Positions 6,746 to 13,163 of a DNA stretch of 13,163 bases are shown in pieces. This DNA is from Planctomycetota bacterium (GTDB taxonomy: Bacteria > Planctomycetota > SZUA-567): positions 1-13,163 of the forward strand of contig JAITKH010000048.1 in NCBI GenBank assembly GCA_031278535.1. Reading direction: 5' to 3'. A model generated the notes under the pieces. The model did no database searches and was not told the DNA's origin. It was given only the letters and a program-made list of their open reading frames with translations. Both the position numbers and the translations under genes were made by a program. How positions within the stretch are numbered: position 1 is the stretch's first letter; the number at the start of each line of letters is the position of its first letter.

Positions 6746-8146
6746 GTGTCGGATAAAATACGGAATCGGGAAAGGCTGTTGTCGCACGGGGACGCCGGGT
6801 CAAGGCGCGTCGTTCTCGACATCGCCGGGGAGGTTCTGCGCCGCCTTGACTCCTACAAGCGCATCCGCTCCATCATGCGGCTCGACGGCGACATCCTGCA
6901 TGTCGGCGTCCGGAGTTGGGATCTGTCGAAAAAGCGGCGGGTCTATCTCATCGGGGCCGGCAAGGCCTGCAACCACATGGCGATGGCGGCGGATGAAATC
7001 CTGGGCGATCGCCTGACCAGGGGGATAGCCATTGTCAAGCTGTCCGAGCCGACAGACGTCTTCCGCCGCACCGACGTGTACGTGGGCGGCCACCCTCTGC
7101 CGAACGAGGAAGGGTATCGGGCCTGCCTGGAAATTCTGAAAATCGTGGACAGCGCCGGTCCGGACGATTTGTTCATCGTGCTGATCAGCGGCGGCAGTTC
7201 GGCGCTGATGAGTTGCCCCATTGAGGGAATTTCCCTCGCCGACGAGATTGCCGTCACCGACGTAATGCTCAAGTCCGGCGCCGACATCTTCGAGATCAAC
7301 GCCATACGCCGTCACATCTCGCGCTTGAACGGCGGCATGCTCGCCAAGCGGATCGGGGAGAGGGGGGCCGAACTGATTGGCCTGGGAATCAGCGACGGCA
7401 TCGGATCGCCCGCCACCGGCGACATCGGCATACCCTATGCGCGCTACCTGGGGACGCCCATGGGACCGGATCAGACCACGCTCGATGAAGCGCGCCGGGT
7501 CATCCGCGATTACGGAGTGGCGGATCGCCTGCCAAAAAACGTCGTCGACTATCTTCAACGGGCCGGTCCGGAAGGGGAGACCCCGAAAGCATTTCCGAAC
7601 AATACCTACTTTCTCGTTAACGCCATCCCCGATTCGTGCAGATACGCCGAAGAAATCGCCCGGGGCAGGGGCGTTCCCGCCCTGGTACTTTCGTCCTTCC
7701 TGGAGGGGGAGAGTCGTGAGATCGGGAAAATTTTCGCGTCCATTGCCCGGGAGATACAGGCATACGGCAATCCGCTTCCGGCGCCCTGCGTCGTCATCGC
7801 CGCCGGGGAGGCGATCACGACCATAGCGGACAACGCCGCCATCAAGGGGCATGGCGGCCCTTCTCAGGAGGAAACGCTGTCCTTCGCCATAGCGGCGGAA
7901 AAGGCCAGGGGAGCATGCCTCCTGTCGATTGACACCGAGGGAACCGACGGCACCACCCTGGCGGCCGGAGGAATCACCGATTCGCAAAGCCGCCGGGCGG
8001 CCCGGGAGGCGGGCGTCGATTTGTACGGCGCCTTGCGGGGCCATGCCAGTTTTGAAGCGCTTGAACGCATCGGGGACGCCGTCTTCACCGGCAACACCGG
8101 CACCAATCTTTGCGATTTCAATCTCATGTATGTCCCCGGGGCGTAA
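6746..8146 (+). CDS. gckA: Glycerate 2-kinase, MOFRL/GckA family (divergent)
   Basis: A 466-residue protein of the DUF4147 + MOFRL family, which phosphorylates D-glycerate with ATP to 2-phosphoglycerate. The N-terminal domain shows YLIGAGKAC with the family lysine K73, then GGHPLPNEEG, ISGGSSALM and INAIRRHISRLNGGMLA. The MOFRL domain occupies about the last 130 residues: AAGEAITT, GHGGPSQEE, DTEGTDGTTLAAGG and GNTGTNLCDFN. The start is GTG 6746: similarity fades upstream, AGGGG lies 9 bases before it and the promoter lies just ahead. It is somewhat longer than typical members (about 420-450). The segment that usually reads SDV.GD....ASGPT is SDGIGSPATGDIG here, so substrate detail may differ. 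First gene of the operon; 30 bases to the enolase-like gene. Confidence 0.87.
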   Translation: MSDKIRNRERLLSHGDAGSRRVVLDIAGEVLRRLDSYKRIRSIMRLDGDILHVGVRSWDLSKKRRVYLIGAGKACNHMAMAADEILGDRLTRGIAIVKLSEPTDVFRRTDVYVGGHPLPNEEGYRACLEILKIVDSAGPDDLFIVLISGGSSALMSCPIEGISLADEIAVTDVMLKSGADIFEINAIRRHISRLNGGMLAKRIGERGAELIGLGISDGIGSPATGDIGIPYARYLGTPMGPDQTTLDEARRVIRDYGVADRLPKNVVDYLQRAGPEGETPKAFPNNTYFLVNAIPDSCRYAEEIARGRGVPALVLSSFLEGESREIGKIFASIAREIQAYGNPLPAPCVVIAAGEAITTIADNAAIKGHGGPSQEETLSFAIAAEKARGACLLSIDTEGTDGTTLAAGGITDSQSRRAAREAGVDLYGALRGHASFEALERIGDAVFTGNTGTNLCDFNLMYVPGA

Positions 8147-8176
8147 ACGGCGAAAAAAAGCGGGAAGGACAGCCGC

Positions 8177-9448
8177 ATGGCAAAAATCGCGCGAGTGACG
8201 GCCCGGCAATTGATAGACTGCAAATGCCGCCCGCTGGTGGAGGCGGATGTCGAAACGGACGACGGGCATCTGGGGCGCGGCAGTTCTCCCACCGGAAGCT
8301 CGGTAGGAAAATTCGAGGCGGCGGTGATCCGCGACGGGAATCCGAATGAATACGGCGGACTCGGCGTCCATAAGGCGGTAGCCAACGTCAAGGACGCGAT
8401 CGGACCGGCATTAATTGGAATGGAAATCGGGGATCAGCGGGCCATTGACGTCCGGATGATCGAGTTGGACGGGACGCCGGACAAGTCGCGCCTTGGCGGC
8501 AACGCCATCTATAGCGTCTCCATCGCCTGCCTGCGCGCCGCCGCCGCCTGCGCCAATATTCCGACGTACCGGCATCTCAGGGGCGGGCCGATCCGCACCG
8601 TTCCGGTTCCGTCCTTCAACCTGGTGAACGGCGGCCGCTACGGCGATGTCGTCCTCGCCTTCAACGAATTTCTAATCGTTCCCTACAGAGCCGGGAGCAT
8701 CTACGAGGCGGTGGAGATCGGGACCGAATGCCTGCCCGCCCTCGGGCGTGTCCTGCGGAAATTCCTGAAGTCCGATCCAGCTGTCGGCCGCTCCTACGGC
8801 TGGGCCGCGCCTTCGGACGATCCGGACCTCGTCCTGGAATTGATGCTGGATACGCTGGAGAAGAATCACTGGGCCGACAAGACCGCGTTTGCCCTGGACT
8901 GCGCTTCCAGCGAAATGTTCGACGCCAGTTCCGGGACGTACCTCCTTAAGGGAAAGCGTGTGGACGCAATCGAACTGATCGGTTTCGCCAAGGATCTCAG
9001 CGAAAAATATCCCCTTGTTTTCATTGAAGATCTATTGGACGAGGACGACTGGGAACATTATCCGATCGCCGTCCGGGAAATGCCCCGCACCCTGATACTC
9101 GGCGACGATTTGACCGCGACCAGCCTGAAGCGCATCAGGCTGGCGCATGAGAGCGGGGCCGTGCACGGCTTCATCCTGAAGCCAAACCAGGTCGGCACCG
9201 TCACCGAAGCCCTCGACGCCCACGCGTACGCCAGGGAAAACGGTCTTCTGTCGATACCGTCCGGCCGGGCCGGCGGCGTGGTGGACGACGTGGTGATGGA
9301 TTTTTCGGTGGGGCTCGAGGTCCCCTTGCAAAAGAACGGCGCTCCCCGATCCGGCGAACGAATCGATAAATTGAATTTTCTTATGAGGGCTTGCGACATC
9401 AACGAGGGATGCCGCATGTACGACATTGGACCACTGCTCCGGTTTTAA
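8177..9448 (+). CDS. Enolase paralogue lacking key catalytic residues
   Basis: A 423-residue protein alignable with enolase over its whole length, including VRMIELDGTPDKSRLGGNAI and the TIM-barrel core. Kept are E164 (NEF), the metal ligands D241 (ALDCASSE), E284 (FIEDLLDEDDW) and D310 (LGDDLTAT), the general-base lysine K335 (LKPNQVGT) and K386. Lost are the catalytic acid: the GDEGG loop reads G204-R-S206-Y-G; the first active-site histidine (NGGAHA reads NGGRYG, Y155); and the H-R of SHRSGE, which reads S-I360-P361-S-G-R. The lost arginine normally binds the substrate phosphate. I infer an enolase-superfamily enzyme that still abstracts an alpha proton but acts on something other than 2-phosphoglycerate. 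ATG 8177 follows GGAAGGA at 9 bases. It sits between the glycerate kinase and a cyclodeaminase-family gene. The housekeeping enolase should be elsewhere in the genome. Confidence 0.85.
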   Translation: MAKIARVTARQLIDCKCRPLVEADVETDDGHLGRGSSPTGSSVGKFEAAVIRDGNPNEYGGLGVHKAVANVKDAIGPALIGMEIGDQRAIDVRMIELDGTPDKSRLGGNAIYSVSIACLRAAAACANIPTYRHLRGGPIRTVPVPSFNLVNGGRYGDVVLAFNEFLIVPYRAGSIYEAVEIGTECLPALGRVLRKFLKSDPAVGRSYGWAAPSDDPDLVLELMLDTLEKNHWADKTAFALDCASSEMFDASSGTYLLKGKRVDAIELIGFAKDLSEKYPLVFIEDLLDEDDWEHYPIAVREMPRTLILGDDLTATSLKRIRLAHESGAVHGFILKPNQVGTVTEALDAHAYARENGLLSIPSGRAGGVVDDVVMDFSVGLEVPLQKNGAPRSGERIDKLNFLMRACDINEGCRMYDIGPLLRF

Positions 9449-9480
9449 CTGCGATCCGGTATTTTGGGAAGGAGGCGGCC

Positions 9481-10608
9481 ATGCCTGGCAAAAGAACGGA
9501 GTTCCTGTATTTGTCGGAGCCCGACGTCATCGAGGCGGGAGTGCTTGACGTCAAGCGTTGCGTGGATGTGGCCGAGGAGACGTTCGTGCTGTTGAGCGAG
9601 GGCGACTACCTCATGGGCGGGCCCAACCACAACAGCCACGGCATGGGAATAATCTTCCCGAAGGAGACCAAATTCCCCAACATGCCGGTGGCCGGCCCAG
9701 ACCGGCGCTTTTTCGCCATGCCGGCCTACCTTGGCGGCCGTTACGACGTGTGCGGGGTGAAATGGTACGGATCGAACCACGCCAACATGGCCAAAGGCCT
9801 GCCGCGCTCGGTTCTCACCGTACAGTTGAACGACAAGGACACCGGAGAGCCGCTGTGCCTGATGTCGGCGAATCTTCTTTCGGCGGCCCGGACCGGCGCC
9901 GTCCCCGGCGTGGCGACGCGTTACCTGGTTCGCAAGGACGCGACGACAGTCTCCGCAATCGGTTGCGGCCCCATCGGCAGAGCGTGTCTCCAGGCGATCC
10001 ATTCGCAGGCGCCCTGGCTGAAGAAACTCTCCTGCATCGCCCTGCACGAGGAAAGCGCCGGGGCGTTCGCCGGGTGGGCGGAGAAGGAATTGGGCATCGA
10101 GGCCGTCGCCGCCAGGTCGCACGAGGAGTGCGTACGCGCCGGCGACGTGATTTCGGTGGCTGCCTCCCGGGCGAAGCCGCTCCTCCTCGACAGCGCCTGG
10201 CTCCGCCGCGGCGCCACGGTGCTCTTTTCCGGCCCGGCGTCGGCCGACGATGCCTTCTGGACCGGCGGCCGCATCGTGTACGATCACATCGGCCTGCACG
10301 AATCCTACGTCGAGGAGGCAATCGCCTCCGGCAACAAGGCCGGATACTACGCCGGCGTCATCGGCGGCCCCATCTATACGCTGATTGACGCGGGGAAAAT
10401 TCCGCCGCTCGCCTCCTCCGCGGGACTCGGCGACATTGTCCGCGGCAAGGCGCCCGGCCGCGCGAACGACGGCGAGATCATCCTGTTCATATCCTGCGGC
10501 ATGCCGGTGTTCGACGTGTCGTTTGGCTATGACCTGTGGCAAAACGCCTTGAAGAAGAATCTCGGGACCAGGCTCCTGCTCTGGGACAAGCCCCACATGG
10601 TGAAATAG
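9481..10608 (+). CDS. Ornithine cyclodeaminase/mu-crystallin family protein
   Basis: A 375-residue NAD(P)-binding protein of the OCD/mu-crystallin family. Members deaminate ornithine, reduce ketimines or act as amino-acid dehydrogenases. The catalytic-domain lysine is K94 in GVKWYGSN, followed by LPRSVLTVQLNDKDTGEPL and the family stretch SAARTGAVPG (R137). The Rossmann loop is IGCGPIG (G161, G163, G166). This long branch, beginning TEFLYLSE and carrying GGPNHNSHG, resembles proteins that databases often label 'tyramine oxidase subunit B'; I do not take that as a known function. ATG 9481 is preceded by AAGGAGG at 7 bases. The gap to the enolase-like gene is 32 bases and to dctM 48 bases, so it belongs to the operon. 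It likely handles an amino- or imino-acid intermediate (inference). Confidence 0.85.
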   Translation: MPGKRTEFLYLSEPDVIEAGVLDVKRCVDVAEETFVLLSEGDYLMGGPNHNSHGMGIIFPKETKFPNMPVAGPDRRFFAMPAYLGGRYDVCGVKWYGSNHANMAKGLPRSVLTVQLNDKDTGEPLCLMSANLLSAARTGAVPGVATRYLVRKDATTVSAIGCGPIGRACLQAIHSQAPWLKKLSCIALHEESAGAFAGWAEKELGIEAVAARSHEECVRAGDVISVAASRAKPLLLDSAWLRRGATVLFSGPASADDAFWTGGRIVYDHIGLHESYVEEAIASGNKAGYYAGVIGGPIYTLIDAGKIPPLASSAGLGDIVRGKAPGRANDGEIILFISCGMPVFDVSFGYDLWQNALKKNLGTRLLLWDKPHMVK

Positions 10609-10656
10609 GCTTTCGGGGGAACGGGTGCGGCACATCGCAAATCCAGGGGATCGCCC

Positions 10657-11940
10657 ATGTCTTTCGCTCTCACGATTCTGGTCGCCGTTTTTCTCTTTCT
10701 CATGGTGTGCGGGCTGCCCATCGCCTTCAATCTGCTGCTATCGTCCATGATCTACATGCTGGCGCGCGGCTTCGATCTCATGCTGATCGGCCAGAAGATG
10801 TACGAAGGAATGAGCAGCTTTTCCTTTCTCGCCGTTCCCTTCTTCGTAATCACCGGGCAGCTGATGCTGAAGGGGAAGCTGTTGGAGACGCTGATCGACT
10901 TCGTCAACGTCTTCTTCGGCCGCTACAAGGGCGCGGTGGCGATTGTCACCATCGGCGCCGCCCTGCTGATGGGGGCCATCGTCGGCCTGGCGGTGGCCTC
11001 GGCGGCGGCGCTGGGCGTTTTCCTCATCCCGATGATGAAGCGCGAGGGATACAGCTCGGCCTTCGCGGCGGCGGTGATGTCCTCGGCGTCGCTCCTGGGC
11101 CCCATCATGCCGCCGAGCGTACTCATGATTATGTATTGCATCGCGGTCGGACGCACCTCCATCGCCGGCCTCTTCCTCGCCGCCGTCGTTCCCGCCGTAC
11201 TGATAACCACAGCCCAGATGCTGGTGGCCAACCATATCGCGAGGAAACGGAATTATTCTTCCTATCCGCCGGCCACCGGCGCCGAGATGCGCCGCGCCAT
11301 CCGGAAGGCGATTCCCGCCCTGTTCCTTCCGGCCATTATCCTCGGCGGAATCTTTGGCGGAGTCTTCACCATCACCGAGGCTTCTGCCATCGCGGTTCTC
11401 TATAGCGCCTTCCTTGCGGTTTACGTGAACCGAGCCATCGGGCTGAGGGATGTCCCGTCCATTTTCATGGAGTCGGCGCTTACCTCCGGCCTGGTGCTGC
11501 TTCTGGCCGGCGCCGGCAGCGACATGGCCTGGGCCATCGCCACCGAAAGGGTTCTGGCGAGCCTGATCGGGCCGCTCTCCGCCATTCCGCCCTGGCTCTT
11601 CCTGCTCATAGTGAACATCCTGTTGCTGATCAACGGCTGTTTCATGGACGACTACGCATCGGTGGTGATCCTCGCCCCCATCATCGCCCCGGTCGCCTGG
11701 GCGCTGGGAATAGAGCCGCTGCACATCGCCGCCGTGATCTGCATAAACCTGGTGATCGGCCTGGCGACGCCGCCCTTCGGAATCACCCTGTTCGTCACCA
11801 GTCCCATAGCCAAGGTCAAGATCGAAGACACCGTGCGCGAGGCCATCCCGTTTCTAGTGGTGACCACCATGATCCTTTTCCTCGTCACTTTTGTTCCCGA
11901 AGTGTGCCTGTTCCTTCCCAAGACGTTTGGGTATATATGA
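10657..11940 (+). CDS. dctM: TRAP transporter large permease DctM
   Basis: A 427-residue, highly hydrophobic inner-membrane protein with roughly a dozen helices, the normal DctM length, so no DctQ domain is fused to it. Family signatures are AVPFFVITGQLM, LIPMMKREGYSSAFAAAV, SSASLLGPIMPPS, TITEASAIAVLYS, FMDDYASVVILAPIIAPVA and ATPPFGITLFV. DctM is the Na+-coupled translocation subunit; the first PxxPPS-like and GPIMPPS regions line the transport site. The usual GSxxADAAAxG loop reads GLAVASAAALG here, with the aspartate replaced by serine. ATG 10657 is preceded by AGGGGA. It comes before dctP, whereas the common order is P-Q-M, and no small dctQ precedes it. Confidence 0.93.
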   Translation: MSFALTILVAVFLFLMVCGLPIAFNLLLSSMIYMLARGFDLMLIGQKMYEGMSSFSFLAVPFFVITGQLMLKGKLLETLIDFVNVFFGRYKGAVAIVTIGAALLMGAIVGLAVASAAALGVFLIPMMKREGYSSAFAAAVMSSASLLGPIMPPSVLMIMYCIAVGRTSIAGLFLAAVVPAVLITTAQMLVANHIARKRNYSSYPPATGAEMRRAIRKAIPALFLPAIILGGIFGGVFTITEASAIAVLYSAFLAVYVNRAIGLRDVPSIFMESALTSGLVLLLAGAGSDMAWAIATERVLASLIGPLSAIPPWLFLLIVNILLLINGCFMDDYASVVILAPIIAPVAWALGIEPLHIAAVICINLVIGLATPPFGITLFVTSPIAKVKIEDTVREAIPFLVVTTMILFLVTFVPEVCLFLPKTFGYI

Positions 11941-12006
11941 AGAAAGTTTTCCGTCCCGGGCGGGGCGGCTTGTCGACGGCGCGGTTTTTGTGCAAGGAGA
12001 AAACGG

Positions 12007-13041
12007 ATGAATGTCAAAAGAATGTTGAGCGGTCTTTTCTGTGTTGCCATGCTGTTCGGCCCGGTTTCCGGCACGGCGTTCGCGGGCCAGAAGATCGAGG
12101 TCCGGATTTCCGCCTGTAACAGCTTGGACCATCCCCAGACGCTTGGCCTTCTTCGCATGAAGGAATATGTCGAAGGGAAGACCGGCGGTGCCGTGGAAAT
12201 CAACATTTTCCCGAACAGCCAGCTTGCCGACGAGGCCGAATCGCTCGAACAGGTGCAGATGGGTGTCCTCGAGATGGCCACCGCCTCCATCGGCCCCATC
12301 GTGCCGTTCCAAAAGAAATTCGCCGTCCTGGACATTCCCTTCCTTTTCAATGACTATCCCGAGGCCTGGGCCGTACTCGACAGCAAGGTGGGAAGCGATC
12401 TCTTTGCCACCTTCGAAGAGGTGGGCCTGTATGGCTTGGGGTGGTACGAGAACGGATACCGCCACGTCACCAACAACATCCAGCCCATTCAAACGGTCGC
12501 CGACTTCAAGGGCCTGAAAATTCGTACCATGCAAGCCCCGATGCATATGTTGAACTTCCGGGAACTCGGCGCCAACCCCACGCCGGTGCCTTTTTCCGAG
12601 GTGTACATGGCTCTTGCCCAGAAAATCGCCGACGGACAGGAGAATCCAATCGCCAACATCTGGGATCTCAAGCTGATCGAGGTGCAGAAATACACCTCTC
12701 TCACCGGCCATATTTATGACGCCATGCCGTTGGTGGCCAACCTCAAATGGTACAAGGGCCTGCCCGCCGAGTACCAGAGCATAATCGAGACAGGAGCCAT
12801 CCTCGGACAAAATTACAGCCGTTTCATCAACTACGACCGCGAAGAGTTGATCGTCGGAAAACTCCGGGCCGGAGGGATGGGAGTCAATACGCTCGAACCG
12901 GCCAATCGTGACGCGATCAAGGCGGTTTCCCAGCCGGCCATCGTCGCCGTCGTCAAGAAAGACCTGGGCACCGCCTATGTCGACGATTTCCTGGCCGGTA
13001 TCGAGAAGGTCCGGGCCGATATCAAGAAGAGCGTGGAATAA
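12007..13041 (+). CDS. dctP: TRAP transporter periplasmic substrate-binding protein DctP
   Basis: A 344-residue DctP-family binding protein. It begins with a Sec signal peptide (positive start NVKR, hydrophobic core, AFA|GQK, cleavage expected after about residue 26; no lipobox). The mature part has the family marks: FPNSQLADEAESLEQVQMG, DIPFLFNDYPEAW, GLKIRTMQAP with the conserved arginine R173 that salt-bridges a substrate carboxylate, PFSEVYMAL, and DGQENPIAN. The arginine predicts a carboxylate-bearing ligand; the exact compound cannot be read from sequence. ATG 12007 follows AAGGAG at 8 bases. It lies 66 bases after dctM. It captures substrate in the periplasm and hands it to the DctQM membrane complex. 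Confidence 0.94.
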   Translation: MNVKRMLSGLFCVAMLFGPVSGTAFAGQKIEVRISACNSLDHPQTLGLLRMKEYVEGKTGGAVEINIFPNSQLADEAESLEQVQMGVLEMATASIGPIVPFQKKFAVLDIPFLFNDYPEAWAVLDSKVGSDLFATFEEVGLYGLGWYENGYRHVTNNIQPIQTVADFKGLKIRTMQAPMHMLNFRELGANPTPVPFSEVYMALAQKIADGQENPIANIWDLKLIEVQKYTSLTGHIYDAMPLVANLKWYKGLPAEYQSIIETGAILGQNYSRFINYDREELIVGKLRAGGMGVNTLEPANRDAIKAVSQPAIVAVVKKDLGTAYVDDFLAGIEKVRADIKKSVE

Positions 13042-13103
13042 TTCGCGATGGCAGCCTCCCCAAGCCGTAACGGCGGGTTCCGGCCTGGGGAGGGATAATT
13101 CGC
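13038..13103. repeat. 9-base direct repeats flanking the post-dctP hairpin
   Basis: ATAATTCGC occurs at 13038-13046, overlapping the dctP stop codon, and again at 13095-13103. In longer comparison 15 of 18 bases around the two sites match, including an ATG after each copy. The 48 bases between them contain the hairpin at 13055-13093. This looks like a small palindromic element inserted with a 9-base target duplication, or a local tandem duplication. Confidence 0.45.
13055..13093 (+). promoter_or_regulatory. Hairpin masking a Shine-Dalgarno sequence after dctP
   Basis: CCTCCCCA (13055-13062) pairs perfectly with TGGGGAGG (13086-13093). After an A.C mismatch, GCCG (13064-13067) pairs with CGGC (13081-13084), leaving a 13-base loop. 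The 3' arm is the strong Shine-Dalgarno GGGGAGGG of the next ATG (13105), so the fold would hide that site. No T-run follows, so it is more likely a translational or mRNA-stability element than a terminator. Such hairpins after binding-protein genes can raise binding-protein levels over the membrane subunits. Confidence 0.5.
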
Positions 13104-13104
13104 C

Positions 13105-13163
13105 ATGCCGGATGTGTTTCCCGGAATAAGCCGGGGCGACGTCGCCCGACGGGTTTTTCTTTT
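13105..13163 (+). CDS. Possible start of TRAP small permease DctQ (cut by window edge)
   Basis: An ATG at 13105 has GGGGAGGG 10 bases upstream and opens a frame (MPDVFPGISRGDVARRVFL) that runs off the window. A hydrophilic, arginine-containing lead turning hydrophobic would suit the N-terminus of DctQ, the missing third TRAP component, but only 19 codons are visible. The same bases can also be read as an intrinsic terminator (13131-13163), in which case this is not a gene. Confidence 0.35.
   Translation, partial: MPDVFPGISRGDVARRVFL
13131..13163 (+). terminator. Possible intrinsic terminator after dctP
   Basis: CCG (13131-13133) pairs with CGG (13150-13152) and GGGCG (13134-13138) with CGCCC (13143-13147), with loop ACGT and a 2-base GA bulge. 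One G later comes TTTTTCTTTT, which ends the window. A GC-rich stem plus a T-run in otherwise GC-rich DNA is terminator-like. It competes with the dctQ interpretation of the same bases. Confidence 0.4.

Noticed and set aside
6800..8371. 523-codon minus-strand frame opposite the glycerate kinase
   Set aside because: The + strand frame carries all kinase and MOFRL motifs; the opposite frame shows none of any family.
8177..9448. Annotation as ordinary phosphopyruvate hydratase (eno)
   Set aside because: The catalytic acid, active-site histidines and phosphate-binding arginine are replaced, and the gene sits in a transport and catabolic operon.
9445..10635. Minus-strand frame opposite the cyclodeaminase-family gene
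   Set aside because: No motifs and no ribosome binding site; the + strand gene has both.

Overview
The window is GC-rich bacterial DNA (visibly around 60% G+C, judged by eye) with compact genes, purine-rich ribosome binding sites and several TTG/GTG starts. A periplasmic TRAP binding protein with a Sec signal peptide points to a Gram-negative cell. A KtrAB potassium system, a thermophile/clostridial-type secondary alcohol dehydrogenase and an organic-acid TRAP operon fit an anaerobic or fermentative heterotroph. The phylum cannot be fixed from this sequence. No rRNA, tRNA, CRISPR array or intact mobile element was found.

Layout. (1) Positions 1-168 hold the cut-off, decayed remnant of an IS66-type transposase, followed by about 440 bases without a convincing gene. 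(2) 609-1928 (+) is a GT4-like glycosyltransferase with eroded catalytic motifs. It converges, with a 2-base gap, on a minus-strand operon. (3) 4614-1931 (-) is ktrA-ktrB-rdgB: potassium uptake (gating ring plus channel subunit) and a nucleotide-pool-cleaning dITP/XTP pyrophosphatase. Two well-formed sigma70 promoters precede ktrA, one with a tandem direct repeat next to its -35. (4) 5003-6061 (+) is an NADP-dependent, zinc-containing secondary alcohol dehydrogenase, apparently a single-gene unit closed by a strong hairpin terminator. (5) A 684-base gap ends in a strong sigma70 promoter (TTGACG-N16-TACAAT) that opens a five-gene catabolic operon on the + strand: glycerate 2-kinase, an enolase paralogue, an ornithine-cyclodeaminase-family protein, TRAP large permease DctM and TRAP binding protein DctP. 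A possible DctQ start is cut off by the window edge.

The operon is the most interesting part. Its enolase-like protein keeps the fold's metal ligands and both active-site lysines. It has lost the catalytic glutamate of the GDEGG loop, the active-site histidines and the phosphate-binding arginine, so it is unlikely to be a glycolytic enolase. Together with the cyclodeaminase-family protein, the glycerate kinase (which would make 2-phosphoglycerate) and a dedicated TRAP importer, it suggests an uncharacterised route from an imported organic acid or amino/hydroxy acid to glycerate and lower glycolysis. The substrate is unknown. The TRAP gene order (M before P, with Q absent or last) and a hairpin that buries the ribosome binding site after dctP are also unusual.
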